This document shows positions 45,126 through 58,400 of a DNA stretch of 64,000 nucleotides, piece by piece. Numbering within the stretch: position 1 is the first letter of the stretch; the number at the start of each line of letters is the position of its first letter. Origin of the DNA: Rutidosis leptorrhynchoides. Lineage: Eukaryota > Streptophyta > Magnoliopsida > Asterales > Asteraceae. Under the pieces are notes generated by a model. It worked only from the letters and a program-made list of their open reading frames with translations. It was not told the DNA's origin and did no database searches. The DNA is taken from assembly GCF_046630445.1 (NCBI RefSeq), contig NC_092333.1:706767001-706831000 (forward strand). Direction: 5' to 3'. The position numbers and the translations under genes were made by a program.

Positions 45126-46017
45126 CTGATGTAGAGAACTAGGATTGCATTTTATGTGTGCCTTATACAATTAGGTACCTTAGCAATGTAGGACTACAAC
45201 TTTTCTTGACTATAGTGCCTTTAATTGTTGCCTTAAACTGTTAAATGCTACACTATACTTTAGAAACTTTACTTATCTTAGAATGCCGAGCCAACCTAAG
45301 AACTCTGCTCACTTTCCTAAGTACTATTCAATTCCGCCACCACATTTAAATGCGACACCGTTCTTGACATTCCTATGTCATCTATCATAGTTTTGTGTAT
45401 TACATATGTATTACATGAAATGTTATCCATGATTTTTAAAACTCCTATATTTGTTACTATTCATACTCAAACGTATATAACTCCTTGTTATATCACGTAC
45501 CTATATGCTTTATGCCTTTATGCATCGGTTTGTGAACCAGAAAATGTCATTGAGTTATCTCAAAGACATTATAATGTCATCACTACTCATATTCATTACT
45601 TTTAAATCTTTGATTTCTCGTTATTTTTTTATCATTGAATTTTCTTGACGGATGGCGTCTACGAAACTCTAGAATAGAAGGGTTTGGATTATTGATTTAA
45701 AGGATCCTATAGCTCAAGCCGTAGACCTGAATAGGCCATTACGAATTGAAAGTCTTTAATCGAAAGATTATCAGATTACATACTTATCATTTTATGATCT
45801 TGACACGTCATACTGCTATTATTGGAGTATAGACACATCATATCTTATTATATCTTATCATATCTATCTTAATAGACTTTGTCTAACACTTTTTCTAAAT
45901 TTCCTCCGTCAATTACGGAAATCTTTTTGCTATATATACGTATATCAAGAAGACAAATATATCATTCAATATTCAACACTCATCTTATAACAAAAACCCT
46001 TATTCCGATCAGATAAT

Positions 46018-46554
46018 ATGGATTTCTCACTTGATTCCTTGAACTCCTCAAGCTCTAATGGCAGCGTAACCGGAATGAACCAACCAATTAGTCATCACCT
46101 TTTCTGGATGAATTGGGGGTGGGTTCGTAGTCTACTTAATCAATGGAGAAGTGAAGAAGGTGATCCTTTTCACCCACCACATTGCCCTATTGGCGAAGAA
46201 CCTGAAGCACTTACCGGCGAACCCGTTCAGAACACTATTTTCACCCTCATTTCCAGGATATCCAGTCACGAATATATAATATCTAGAATTTCAGATCTTA
46301 TTCATCCCCTTGTCCGAACCGCCAATCATCCCGGAATAATAGAAGAAGTCAACGAGCTTCGCGCTCGAGTAGTGGCTTTGGAAAATATGGTGCAAAACCT
46401 ACGAGCACCAGCAGCAACACCAGCAGCATAACCAGCACCACCAGTACCATCAGCATCACCGCCAACAGCATCAGCTTCACCAACAACAACATCTGCATTT
46501 CACGCCTCAACATCACACTCAGTACCTCAAACATTAACATCATACGCCCCATAG
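46018..46554 (+). pseudogene. N leader ORF with coiled coil
   Basis: Open for 137 residues, then one TAA (46429-46431), after which the frame continues as a Pro/Ala/Ser/Thr-rich tail to a stop at 46552. Residues about 105-125 (EEVNELRARVVALENMV) fit a leucine-zipper-like coiled coil; there is no zinc knuckle or capsid motif. It lies about 0.9 kb inside the element, upstream of a leader copy of the polypurine motif. In element T that motif precedes gag, so this ORF sits before gag. No recognised family. Confidence 0.6.
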
Positions 46555-49271
46555 ATACCAAGAAATATTAGTAATAATGAGTTAAGATGTATTGACTCAT
46601 TCTTTCTGAATAATTATATATGTATACTTTATATATATATGGTTTGGAACAATAATAAATATTTTCGTACTAAGCTATTACGTGTGAATCTTAACTAGTA
46701 AATACTACTCGGATAATTCATATCACTAATATGCTATGATGTACATCCTTCGTTAATGACTTAACAATCGTTAATCACTGCTTCAGCACACTAAACTCCA
46801 TTTTCATAATAAATCAAGTGTATTATTCAAATACATGTTTGATTTTACACTTCCATTTTCGATGTACTCAAAACTTTCTAGAAAACATTATTCATGCCTT
46901 GTGAATTTCATAAGAAATCCACGAGCACCAACATCATATACCGAGATATATCAATAACAATGAACGATGAAGTATTGATTCATAACTTCATTAGCGAAAT
47001 ATTTCGCGACAATTATTAAATCTCTAAGGTTTTGGAGATTATTAATTCTCATTTCAACCGTAAATCAAATGAGTTTAATATTATATTAACTCATTAAATC
47101 CATGATTACATCTGAAAGAAAATATATATGTACGTATATTTTCATAAAGATTGTAGTTAAATATTCTGTTGTACAAACTGTTGACGGTGAAAATATTTTA
47201 ACGGGTAGGTAATACCCGAGAAATATTTATATCTCACATTAATATGTTACACCGTACATTCTTCAATTCTGATTCAACAGTCATTAACTATACTACTTAC
47301 ATCCACATATGTATCCGTTCACTAAAGAACAACCATTTTCATACAAATTCAAATACATATTCTGATTTTGACATATCGGAATTTAAGTAAAACTTTAGCA
47401 AGTGTTATCTTCTTAAAGATCACTACATTCATGAATTATATTCATTCGTATTCTATGATGAATTATCACATCAAACCACCGAACTTACCATTCCTTACTT
47501 TTGAAAATCACAAACATTTCTTCATCAACTGTTAGATCCATTGATGGATGCATCTTACGCTTAAACACTTCAAATTCAAAATTTTTGAAAACATCCTTTG
47601 AATCTTGACGATCACAATCAGCGTTCAATCATCTAAAAATGAAATTTCTTGAAACCATCTCAGATTGATAACCGACGATTCAAATATGGCTGCATTAAAT
47701 GCAGAGGAAACAGCCAAATTGTAGATGGCCTAAATAGCCAGGAGTTTGATGATAAAGAATGGGGTATTGGGAACGCTCGATAGAAAATTTGGTGCTGAAA
47801 AATGGATTGAGCAAACCATGAAGGAGACCGTGGACAAATCACAAGGATTAAACCTGTAATCAAAGAATCTAGATGATTCGATTTCTGATGAAAATCACAA
47901 AAGATCTCCTTACGCATTCTAAATCCTTACAGAAGAATTTTTCTCGTTATCATTTGATCTTAGAAAATTATAAGATATCATCGTATCTTTCGTTATAAAT
48001 ATCCTCCATATTTCTGAAGATACATTCATAACTACTCTTGTCCGAAATTATTTATCACTTCACACTTTCTGTGTTACATAATAAAGGAAACTGTTTTAGT
48101 TTCTATATTTCTATAACATACAAGTTTAAATTTTGAATAATTTGAGGTAGTGTTGGGAATTGAATCATGAGTTAGTATAATATAATGATGTCAGGCCAAC
48201 GTGATTATATTACAGTAAGTCATGCTAAATTTTTAATGGAAGATGATGATTCATAGACTTTATAATCATCATTTGCCATGTTACATGACTTTTACATTCT
48301 ACTTAACCTCTGAACATATCAAGAACATATATTCTTGATAGTTCTATCCTTAGTAATTCTAGTAATTTGACAAATCAAATCGTGCTATTACCTTTCCTTC
48401 TGCTTTATATATTATGATCATTTGAAACTCTATACCTACGAATTCTAGACCATTATTCGCTTGACTTGAAGTCGGGAAGGAAAAACAAGAACATAGAGCT
48501 CCGACATATAAGGGAAAATATAAAGCCCGATAACAACACGAAAATTACAAACCGTGTATATCAATGCGTATAGCAACATAAAGACACGGGAGAATTAAAA
48601 ACACTATAACCCCAGGGTAATTGTAGAAGTAAACAGATTCCTCTGGGGGTAAATGAAAAAGAAGAATGACAGAAACGATAGTCAGAAAAATATCCAGGAT
48701 AAGAACTGGATGGAGCATTTTCACAATCTTTGGAAGTATGAATCGAGAAAGAAAGTATAGAAGTGGTGAAGATAATGAAACAAAAGAAGCTAATTTATAG
48801 AAAATTCTAGACACAACAATCAAGGCAATTTTAATTTCCTTAATTACCGGAGAATCAAATCTTATACAGATTATAAAGATTTCCTTTAAATCCCTTGAAT
48901 TCCGGAAATCACCTTTAATTATGTCAAAAGTTAAGGCAAACTGATATTTTCTTATTTCAAACTTTTAAGATAACTTCATTTATACTCTTCCTATAATCGA
49001 ACCGTTTTATCCATATTACCCAATGTTGATAAAACAATATTTTCAACTTATATTCATCATTCTTGTTGTAAAGAATGACAATCTCTATCAAATTTCATGA
49101 CTATGATTTTCATGAACTCCTTTCTATTTTGTCTACCCTAGCGTGGTGGCATAAACGCTCAAGGTTTAAATGAGCTCGATATTATTCATAACACATTTTA
49201 TATATCCAATTTACTGAAATGACTTGTATAACATCATCATTTTGAATGATCTCCGCATTAATAATAAAATG
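46555..49271 (+). other. N internal noncoding region
   Basis: About 2.7 kb mostly without coding signal. The copy of the polypurine motif TTAACGGGTAGGTA lies at about 47198-47211 and can fold with the following TACCCG. A decayed small ORF at 47686-47859 reads as 58 codons from ATG with stops at codons 13 (TAG) and 16 (TAA), both one change from Gln. An antisense ORF of hydrophobic residues (48823-48545) is probably chance. Confidence 0.6.
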
Positions 49272-49420
49272 CACTTCGTAGAAGAACTTGTAGAAATTAT
49301 GGTTTGTATGATTTTAATTCTTGAAACAGAACAATATTCTATCCGTTAGAATTCACGCAAGGCCCCGAGCATACCTGGGAACGTGAAAACCAAATAAAAC
49401 GTAAATATCCTCGTCTATGT
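49272..49420 (+). pseudogene. Chromodomain remnant in N
   Basis: Translation gives HFVEELVEIM, then after a frame change GPEHTWERENQIKRKYP. These align with the start and end of the chromodomain in element T (58979-59239: FIEEPVEIM and GPEFTWEQEDQMKNKYP). Chromodomains at the integrase C-terminus direct chromoviruses to marked chromatin. Only this C-terminal stub of pol survives. Confidence 0.8.
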
Positions 49421-49467
49421 ACGAACAACACCGATTAATGGCAACTAAATTTCGGGACGAAATTTCT

Positions 49468-49483
49468 TTTAACGGGTAGGTAC
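49468..49483 (+). other. Polypurine tract of N
   Basis: TTTTAACGGGTAGGTA with two more bases abuts the 3' LTR. Element T has the same tract at 58945-58957. Confidence 0.85.
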
Positions 49484-52024
49484 TATAACAACCCTCATAT
49501 TTCCATGCCTGAATTGACTAATTTGACTATAGGGTTGTTATCCATACGTAATATATAATTAAATTTGACATTGATCAAATATTTATTTTTAGTCAACACT
49601 TTTTGTTAACTAAAGTTTACACTAATTATATAAAATAACTTTAGTTAATATTAATGCGTATTATATTTAAAACTATATGTAACATAATTATTAATTAAAA
49701 GATAAGTTATTTTAATCATTATATATATTTTTAGCTTATAAAAAAATAAAAATAAAAAGAAATAAGATTTTTTTTATAAATTAAATAATGAGCCCATGAA
49801 TTTTGACTAAATATTTTCAAAAACAAAAACTTATTAAAAACATTTTTAACATGTTTTTATTATTTTGTCAAAATTGGCACCTTTATTTTATTATTTTTTT
49901 TCTTTTCACCAACCATTTTTTACCTATAAATACATGGCTCCTCATTCATTTTTTCTTGTCAAACACAAAAACTTAAGTTATTCTCTCAAAACCTTGAAGA
50001 AAATTTGAGGTACTTTCTATTTTTATTAATTTTTTTCAATATTGTCATTTATATTTATATTTATTGTATATTCTTTGTAAAATTTGAAATTAATTATGTT
50101 TATATGTTATAATTAGTATTATAAGTGTTATGATGCATAAAAATAATTTTGATAATTTATGGAATATTATTTATAATTAAATACGAATTATGTAGTGTTT
50201 AAACGTAAAAACAATGTAAAATTCGTAATAAATACTTTTAACCAAAAATAAAATATATATAATTTTTTTTATGAGTTTTTAGAACTTATATAGATCTGAA
50301 AAAAATTATAAAAATAATTACTTGGGTAGAATTGGTATTTATTATATAATTAAACTCTATTATTATGTAATTCGAAGGTAAATTAAGAATAAATATAAAA
50401 TAATAAAAAATATTTTTTTATATATTTTTCTACAGGTTATTAGACTGATAGAAACTTATAAAAATTATAAAAATAATTATTTGGGTTTATTTAGTAATTA
50501 TGTAGAATTAAAATTGTTTTGTGAATACATTAAGGGTAAAAACAAAAATAAATTCAAAAATATAATAAAAACATTTTATTAAATTTTTCTACTAATCTAT
50601 ATGATTAACTAAGACTATAAAAATTATGTATGTAATTTTTAGATATTTAATTTATTATTTAGACATTTTTGAATAATGTTCGATTAATAAAACACTATTA
50701 TTTTTGAAGTAATTTAGGTATTTATTTAAAGGTAATTATATTTAATATATATAAGACATACTAAGGTATAATAACTAAATATTAAATAAAACTTAGGTTA
50801 TATTATCACATATATAATTATTAAGTACATTAATAATTCGTTGTGTGTATACACCTAAAGTGAAGGTTAATCAAAGATAATGTATAATTCATGTGAACTT
50901 CATCGCTACTTACGGTCGTAAGTGAATGATGTCTAGGTTGCCATTTATGGGTAAGCTTGTGGATCTCGAATGCCATGACTTAGATTCTGGTCAAGAATCA
51001 TGGGCCCCCGGTTACATCTGGTCATTCCTGACTTATTTGATAACAACGAAGTTTGAGTAGAGTTGTACAACATCTTGCTAAAGATTAACCCGAACTTTCT
51101 AAAATTGAAAAATTACTATAAGTGGAAACTTTCCATAAATAGTAACCTTCCAAAAATGGAAATTCTTTAGTGAACCATTACTATCAATATAGTACTATAT
51201 ACTATTGTCTGTTAGGCAATGTCTGATCATACGTTCTATCTCTAGGTTGAGATCTCGGTCACGTCCTTCCGTTCAATTCTTTCGTGTGCTACTAAGGTGA
51301 ACTTCATAGCCCCACTTTTTACTGTTTCATAACTGTTTTACAACTTTTGGGGTGAGACACATGCTTGCTTTATAACTGTTTTACACTTAGACACAAGTAC
51401 TAAATTGTTAACTATGCTGTCATGCTTTGATTCATGCTAAATCCCTACCGTAATATCGTCAATTGCTACATTTAAATGCAAACTTAATTATTGTGAGTAG
51501 GCCTATTGAGAGTAACGTCTCTAACCATTCGACCGTTGGTCTTTGGTTACATAATAATGATTCCACGACACTGACAGTACAAGGTGTCATAGGGTAAACT
51601 TGTTTAGTAGCGATATTACAAAATGCAGCAACACTTTTAGATTGATATTTCTATATCAATCAACTTTAAACTAAATCTTGTGGTCTAAAACTTTGGATAT
51701 TATTTATAAACCTGTGAATTTCACTCAACCTTTTTGGTTGACACTTTAAGCATGTTTTGTCTCAGGTGATGATTGAGCTAGCTGTTTGCAACTTTGTGAT
51801 GATAGATTTGATGCTTGCATGGAGTCCACATCGCATATTATATTTTAGTTCATAAACATTTATTTTACGTTTTAATAATAATGTAAACATGTATTACTGC
51901 TTCCGCTGTTTTATTAACAAAGGTTTTATTTAAAAAGTCTCATATAGAGTCGTTCTCGTTTATACAACTGTGTTATGATATGATTGGTCACAATTACCCC
52001 TGGTCCATTTTGGGGGGTGTGACA
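49484..52024 (+). mobile_element. 3' LTR of N
   Basis: 2,541 bp, TATAACAACCCTC to GGTGTGACA, with TATAAATA near 49923. Small indels and about one to two percent substitutions separate it from the 5' LTR by eye. Confidence 0.9.
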
Positions 52025-54238
52025 ATATAAATTATGTATCATATGTAATAATGGAAGTGTCGGCAGCGTTTAAAATCATGGATATGAGCTGGAGAATGCT
52101 TGCATGCGATCGCATGCACATGTAGTAGATACCCCATGCGATCGCATGGGGTGAGTTAGATGGCCAAGTGTATTTAAAAGCTCGATCGTCTCATTCTCTG
52201 ATTCATTTTCATTTTCAATCTCTCGCATCTCTCTACATATATATATATAATTTAAATATTTTTATTATTATTAAGATTAAGATTATTATTATTATTATTA
52301 TTAATCTTAATATTATTTAGTATTAGTATTAGTATTATTAGGTAGTGTTATTATTAGTATTATACATAAAATACTACTACAAGAGGTACGCGCGAGTTAT
52401 TTCAAAACACGTTTTATGAGCGGGATAGGCTAAAGAAATTATGGGTTATAGCTATGGAGGTGATGGGTAATGTTCATGGGTATGCTTGTGAGATCAATTT
52501 AGTGTTTATCATCTCCGTTGCGTCTACGTACCTTTCCTGCAATATTGAATCTCAATATTGATATGTAAGAACTCATAATTTAATTTTTACATATTAATAG
52601 TGTATCCCTGACTTGTGCTCGAGTATATAGGATTATGCATGCTTGTACTTTTGATATTGTCCTTAGATAGGTTATGTTGAATCTTGAATTAGTTACCTAT
52701 ACGGTTGAGATAAGGTATAAGATATGCATGTCGTTGGAAAGCTAGCGAAAAATCAATAACTTTTCATTTAGAAATCGTGTGGTTTCGATGAACAGATTAA
52801 AAGATATGGTCAACTGAATTATGATTAACATTAGTTAGAATTGCTTTTGAAACTGTAAATTAATATTTAAACAACTTGTCTATGAGATTGATAAATTGAA
52901 TTTTTAAATATTACTAATCGAGTAAATGAATTTCTATATAAGGCACGTCTCGTCTTGTTGAGCAATTGTCAAAGTTGACTGTCTTATCATGTTATAAATC
53001 TTTATAAACACTACAATCTGATTTTACAAGTATTGGAAAACTATGTGAAATAATAAAATATGTTCGATTGCCATGATAATTCAAATATAATATAGCTCCT
53101 GAAATAAATAATATCTTGAGTTTGATAAACTATAAATTCGTTCAATTATCTTGACTTATATTATGTTAATAGACATGTATAGATTTAAAGATCATATTGG
53201 GTAAGATTAACTTTTGAGATGACTTTTGTTAACTTTTGTATGTCGGTCTCGAGCATTAGGATTGTGATACACTATGACCAGACCTAATTTGTTAGACATG
53301 TATTGACCAACATATGTTCTCTAGGTTGAGATCTACGGTTATTTTACATTCCGAGTTTCGGTCACATTCCGGTGAATTACTTTATGTGCTGTTAAGGTGA
53401 GTTTCATTTGCTCCCTTTTTAATTGCTTTTGAAATCTATATTTTTGGGCTGAGAATACATGCACTTTATTTTAAACGCAATGGATACAAGTACATACTAA
53501 ATTCTACACCGAGTTTGAAGCGAAAATCCCTTAGCTTTGGTAACTAGTAACTGCCGGTTATAAGAACTGGTGGACGCGAGTAGTAGTATATGGATCCATA
53601 GGGCTTGATATCCCCGTCCGAGCTAGAGCACTAGCCTTTTAACGGACGTATGCTATTTGAGAAGCGTACACGTTGGTTTGCGTGTATTATTAAGATGATT
53701 ATACAAAGGGTATAAAATATATATACGTTAAGTTTAGTTACCAGGGTGCTCAATTTCGTAGAATCTTTTGATAAACGTTTCGGATGAAATAACTGAAATC
53801 TTGTGATCCACCTTTATATACAGATTATGCGCAACATTAAAACAATGAACTCACCAACCTTTGTGTTGACACTTTTAAGCATGTTTATTCTCAGGTTTCT
53901 AGAAGTCTTCCGCTGTTTGCTTATATGTGATATAAGCTATGTGCATGGAGTCATAAATGCTTTAAATCGAGAAAACGTTGCATTCACAAAATCATCACCT
54001 ATCTTATTTAGACTGCATTATCAACGGATGTATTATGGTAAACTATTATTTATGGTGATTGTCTATATGTAGAAATCATCAAACGTTGAAAACCTTAGAA
54101 ATTGATATTCATTTATTGTGTACCTTTTGAAAAGAATGCAATGTTTACAAAACGTATCATATAGAGGTCAAAACCTCACTATGAAATCAATGAATGATGT
54201 ATTCATCTAAAGGGATTTGGACTGGTCATCACACCGAC

Positions 54239-55499
54239 TCCAGGCTATCGTCACAAAGAGGACATCGGGTACTATGAAGATCAATTCCACGATTGTCTAG
54301 CTCGACTCTTACCGGTAGTTTTTTCTTTATCGCTCGCCAAGCAAATAGTTCCACCTTTTTCGGGACGACCTTATTATGAATTGTTTCCTGATGTGAAGAA
54401 CACTCGAATAGAATCTGCTCATCAATGACTTTCGACAGCCCTTTGACACTAAATCCACGATTGAGATCTAAAGACCAAAGCATCTTGTCGACACTGCCAT
54501 TATCAATTTTTGCAGATGACAGGATGTTTACAAGTGCTTCTAGCTCACGAACAGCTCTTCCTGGAATTGCACGCCTCCACTTCCAATTAAATATTCCTTC
54601 AGCATTTAATGTCATACGTTCACGAACAGAAACATCGGGATCAAGCTCAAGCTTAAATAATCTAGGAAAAAGATTACAAAGCTTATCATTGCCAATCCAA
54701 TGTTCCTTCCAAAATAGAGTGTTGCTTCCATTACCCACTGATTTCACGAAGAAACTCTTGAAGTCCACCTGCAATTTTTTCATCTCCTTTCCTGCTAAAA
54801 CAATGTTATTCCAAATGCCAAACGAACGAGACAAAGCATCATCCAAGAGCAATCCACCGCTAGCGCCATGGATACTTCGAATAACCTTTATCCAAAGAGA
54901 ATCAGTTTCGGTTTTAAACCTCCACCACCACTTCGCAAGTAACGATAAATTTTTACCCTTTAGAGACCCAATGTTTAACCCCCCATTCCCATACTAATTT
55001 AGAACAAGATTCCATTTAACCCACGAAAGTTTAGATCCCGAACCCGACCAGCCCCAAAAGAAAATTCGTCTTACTCTCTCAAGAATTTTTAATACACACG
55101 AAGGGGCACGAAATAAAGAGAAGTAGTACGTTGGCAAACTCGAAAGAACCGATTTAATTAGCACCAATCTTCCCCCCATTGACATCGATCTCATTTTCCA
55201 ACCCGAAAGTTTACTATTGAATTTATCTATAACCGGGCTCCAATCTTTTAAAGAATTCATCCTTGCGCCAATAGGTAGACCGAGATAAGTAAACGGAAAG
55301 TTTCCCACTTGGCACCCCAAATGACGAGCAAGTTGAAAAGTATCAGACTCTTCTACCCCCATACCATACACATTACTCTTTTGAAAGTTGACTTTTAACC
55401 CGGATGCAAGTTCGAAACATTTAAGAATGTTCCGAAGATTACACGCATTAGAGTGACTCCACTCTCCAAGAAAAAGAGTGTCATCCGCGTATTGTGAAA
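54239..55499 (-). pseudogene. LINE ORF2: RT end and zinc-binding domain, truncated
   Basis: The minus strand opens with the catalytic motif YADDT at about 55490, followed by the LINE thumb pattern (NFPFTYLGLPIG, WKMRSMSMGGRLVLIKSVLSS). A single TAG near 54993 interrupts it. The frame then runs on through GGLNIGSLKGKN, the long linker and RCPLCDDS, the first CxxC of the RT zinc-binding domain. It stops at solo LTR X (54233); the rest is at 41932-42083. The 5' side is cut by element T at 55500, so the endonuclease and fingers domains should lie beyond 64000. Plant L1-type; reverse transcribes its own RNA at the target site. Confidence 0.9.
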
Positions 55500-58400
55500 T
55501 GTCCCGTTCATATTGATTATAAACGTTCCATATTAATTAATTTCGTCGCGAGGTTTTGACCTCTATATGAGACATTTTTCAAAGACTGCATTCATTTTTA
55601 AAACAACCATAACCTTTATTTTATCGATAAAGGTTTAAAAAGCATTACGTAGATTATCAAATAATGATAATCTAAAATATACCGTTTACACACGACCATT
55701 ACATAATGGTTTACAATAAGAATATATTACTTCAAAAATAAGTTTCTTGAATGCAGTTTTTACATAATATCATAAAAGCATGGACTCCAAATCTTGTCCT
55801 TATTTTAGTATGCAACAGCGAAAGCTCTTAATAATCAACTGAGAATAAACATGCTTAAAATGTCAACAAAAATGTTGGTGAGTTATAGGTTTAACCTATA
55901 TATTATCAAATCATAATAATAGACCACAAGATTTCATATTTCAATATACATCCCATACATAGAGATAAAATTCATTCATATGGTGAACACCTGGTAACCG
56001 ACATTAACAAGATGCATATAAGAATATCTCCTATCATTCCGGGAAATCCTTCGAACATGATAAAAATGAATTCGAAGTACTAAAGCATCCGGTACTTTGA
56101 ATGGGGTTCGTTAGGCCCAATAGATCTATCTTTAGGATTCGCGTCAATTAGTAGATCGGTTTACTAATTCTTAGGTTACCAAGCAAAAGGGGCATATTCG
56201 GCTTCGATCATTCACCCATATAATGTAGTTTCAATTACTTGTGTCTATTTCGTAAAACATTTATAAAACTGCATATATTCTCATCCCAAAATATTAGATT
56301 TTAAAAGTGGGACCATAACTCACTTTCACAGATTTTTACTTCGTCGGGAAGTAAGACTTGGCCACTGGTCAATTCACGAACCTATAACAAATATGTACAT
56401 ATATATCAAAGTATGTTCAAAATATATTTACAACATTTTTAATACATTTTAATGTTTTAAGTTTATTAAGTCAGCTGTCCTCGTTAGTAATCTACAACTA
56501 GTTGTCCACAATTAGATGTATAGAAATAAATCGATATATATTATCTTGAATCAATCCACGACCCAGTGTATACACGTCTCAGGCTAGATCACAACTCAAA
56601 GTATATATATTTTTGGAATCAACCTCAACCCTGTATAGCTAACTACAAACATTACTGCATATAGAGTGTCTATGGTTGTTCCAAATAATATATATAGATG
56701 GGTCGATATAATATGTCAAAAACATTTGCATACGTGTTTATGGTATCCCAAGATTACATAATATATTAGAATACATGTATAATACAATATAAGTTAGCTA
56801 GGATATGATTAATATAAATTTGTTTCCAATTTTCACGTAGCTACAACAAGCAAAAATATCCAATCTTGTTTTACCCATAACTTCTTCGTTTTAAATACGT
56901 TTTGAGTGTTTAAAGTTGCTATGGTTTCATATTGAACTTAAGTTTATGAATCTAAACAGAAAAAGTATAAGTTTATAGTCGGAAATATAGGTTACAATTC
57001 GTTTTTGTAAAGGTAGTCATTTCAGTCGAAAGAACGACGTCTAGATGACCATTTTGGAAAACATACTTCCACTTTGAGTTTAACCATGTTTTTTGGATAT
57101 ATTTCATGTTCATAAGAAAAATGATTTTCCCAGAAGAACAACTTTTAAATCAAAGTTTATCATAGTTTTTAATTAACTAACCCAAAACAGCCCGCGGTGT
57201 TACTACGACGGGGTATATCCGATTTTACGGTGTTTTTCGTGTTTTCCAGTTTTAAATCATTAAGTTAGCATATCATATAGATATAGAACATGTGTTTAGT
57301 TGATTTTAAAAGTCAAGTTAGAAGGATTAACTTTTGTTTGCGAACAAGTTTAGAATTAACTAAACTATGTTCTAGTGATTACATGTTCAAATCTTCGAAT
57401 AAGATAGTTTTATATGTATAAATCGAATGATGTTATGAACATCATTACTACCTCAAGTTTAGTAGGTAAACCTGCTGGAAGTGACAAGAAATGATCTAGC
57501 TTCAAAGGATCTTGGATAGCTTGAAAGTTCTTGAAGTAGAATCATGACACAAAAACAAGTTCAAGTAAGATTATCACTCGAATTAAGATAGTTATAGTTA
57601 TAGGAATTGAATAAAATTTTGTATATGAGTATTACCTTGATTTAGAATAATATCTTACTGTAAAATACAAGGATTTCTTGAGATTGAATGATCACTTTAC
57701 AAGATTGGAAGTGAGCTAGTAAACTTGGAAGTATTCTTGATTTTATGAAACTAGAACTTGTAGAATTTATGAAAAACACTTAGAACTTGAAGATAGAACT
57801 TGAGAGAGATCAATTAGATGAAGAAAATTGAAGAATGAAAGTGTTTGTAGGTGTTTTTGGTCGTTGGTATATGGATTAGATATAAAGGATGTGTAATTTT
57901 GTTTACATGTAAATAAGTCATGAATGATTACTAATATTTTTGTAATTTTATGAGATATTTCATGCTAGTTGCCAAATGATGGTTCCCACATGTGTTAGGT
58001 GACTCACATGGGCTGATAAGAGTTGATCATTGGAGTGTATATACCAATAGTACATACATCTAAAAGCTGTGTATTGTACGAGTACGAATACGGGTACATA
58101 CGAGTAGAATTGTTGATGAAACTGAATGAGGATGTAATTGTAAGCATTTTTGTTAAGTAGATGTATTTTGATAAGTGTCTTGAAGTCTTTCAAAAGTGTA
58201 TAAATACATATTAAAACACTACATGTATATACATTTTAACTGAGTCGTTAAGTCATCATTAGTCGTTACATGTAAGTGTTGTTTTGAAACTTTTAGGTTA
58301 ACGATCATGTTAAATGTTGTTAACCCATTGTTTTTATTATATCTAAAGAGATGTTAAATTATTAAATTATCATGATATTATGATGTATTAATATATCTTA

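Larger units (their letters stand above)
42560..52024 (+). mobile_element. Non-autonomous chromovirus derivative N
   Basis: The 9,465-bp element has LTRs of 2,548 and 2,541 bp, primer site, leader ORF and polypurine tract but no protease, RT, RNase H or integrase. It is flanked by ATATA (42555-42559 and 52025-52029); the A+T-rich target makes this less certain than other duplications. A chromodomain C-terminus just before the polypurine tract shows descent from a Tekay-like chromovirus by internal deletion. Its replication would need enzymes from a relative such as T. Confidence 0.9.
42089..54233 (+). mobile_element. Solo LTR X, split by element N
   Basis: The ends are TGTGACGACCCG (42089) and GGTCATCACA (54233), with CCGAC on both sides (42084-42088 and 54234-54238). 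Without N and one ATATA copy it is about 2.68 kb. It is related to Xp and Z. Its promoter part has the palindromes GCATGCGATCGCATGC (52102-52117) and CCATGCGATCGCATGG (52134-52149), then TATTTAAA at 52171. It interrupts the LINE ORF on the minus strand. Confidence 0.9.

Noticed and set aside
48545-48823. Hydrophobic antisense ORF (92 codons) in N
   Set aside because: It could form membrane helices, but it is antisense, A+T-rich codons favour such residues, and no second copy is available to test selection.
54425-54997. 190-codon plus-strand ORF
   Set aside because: It is antisense to the LINE ORF, which has clear RT motifs.
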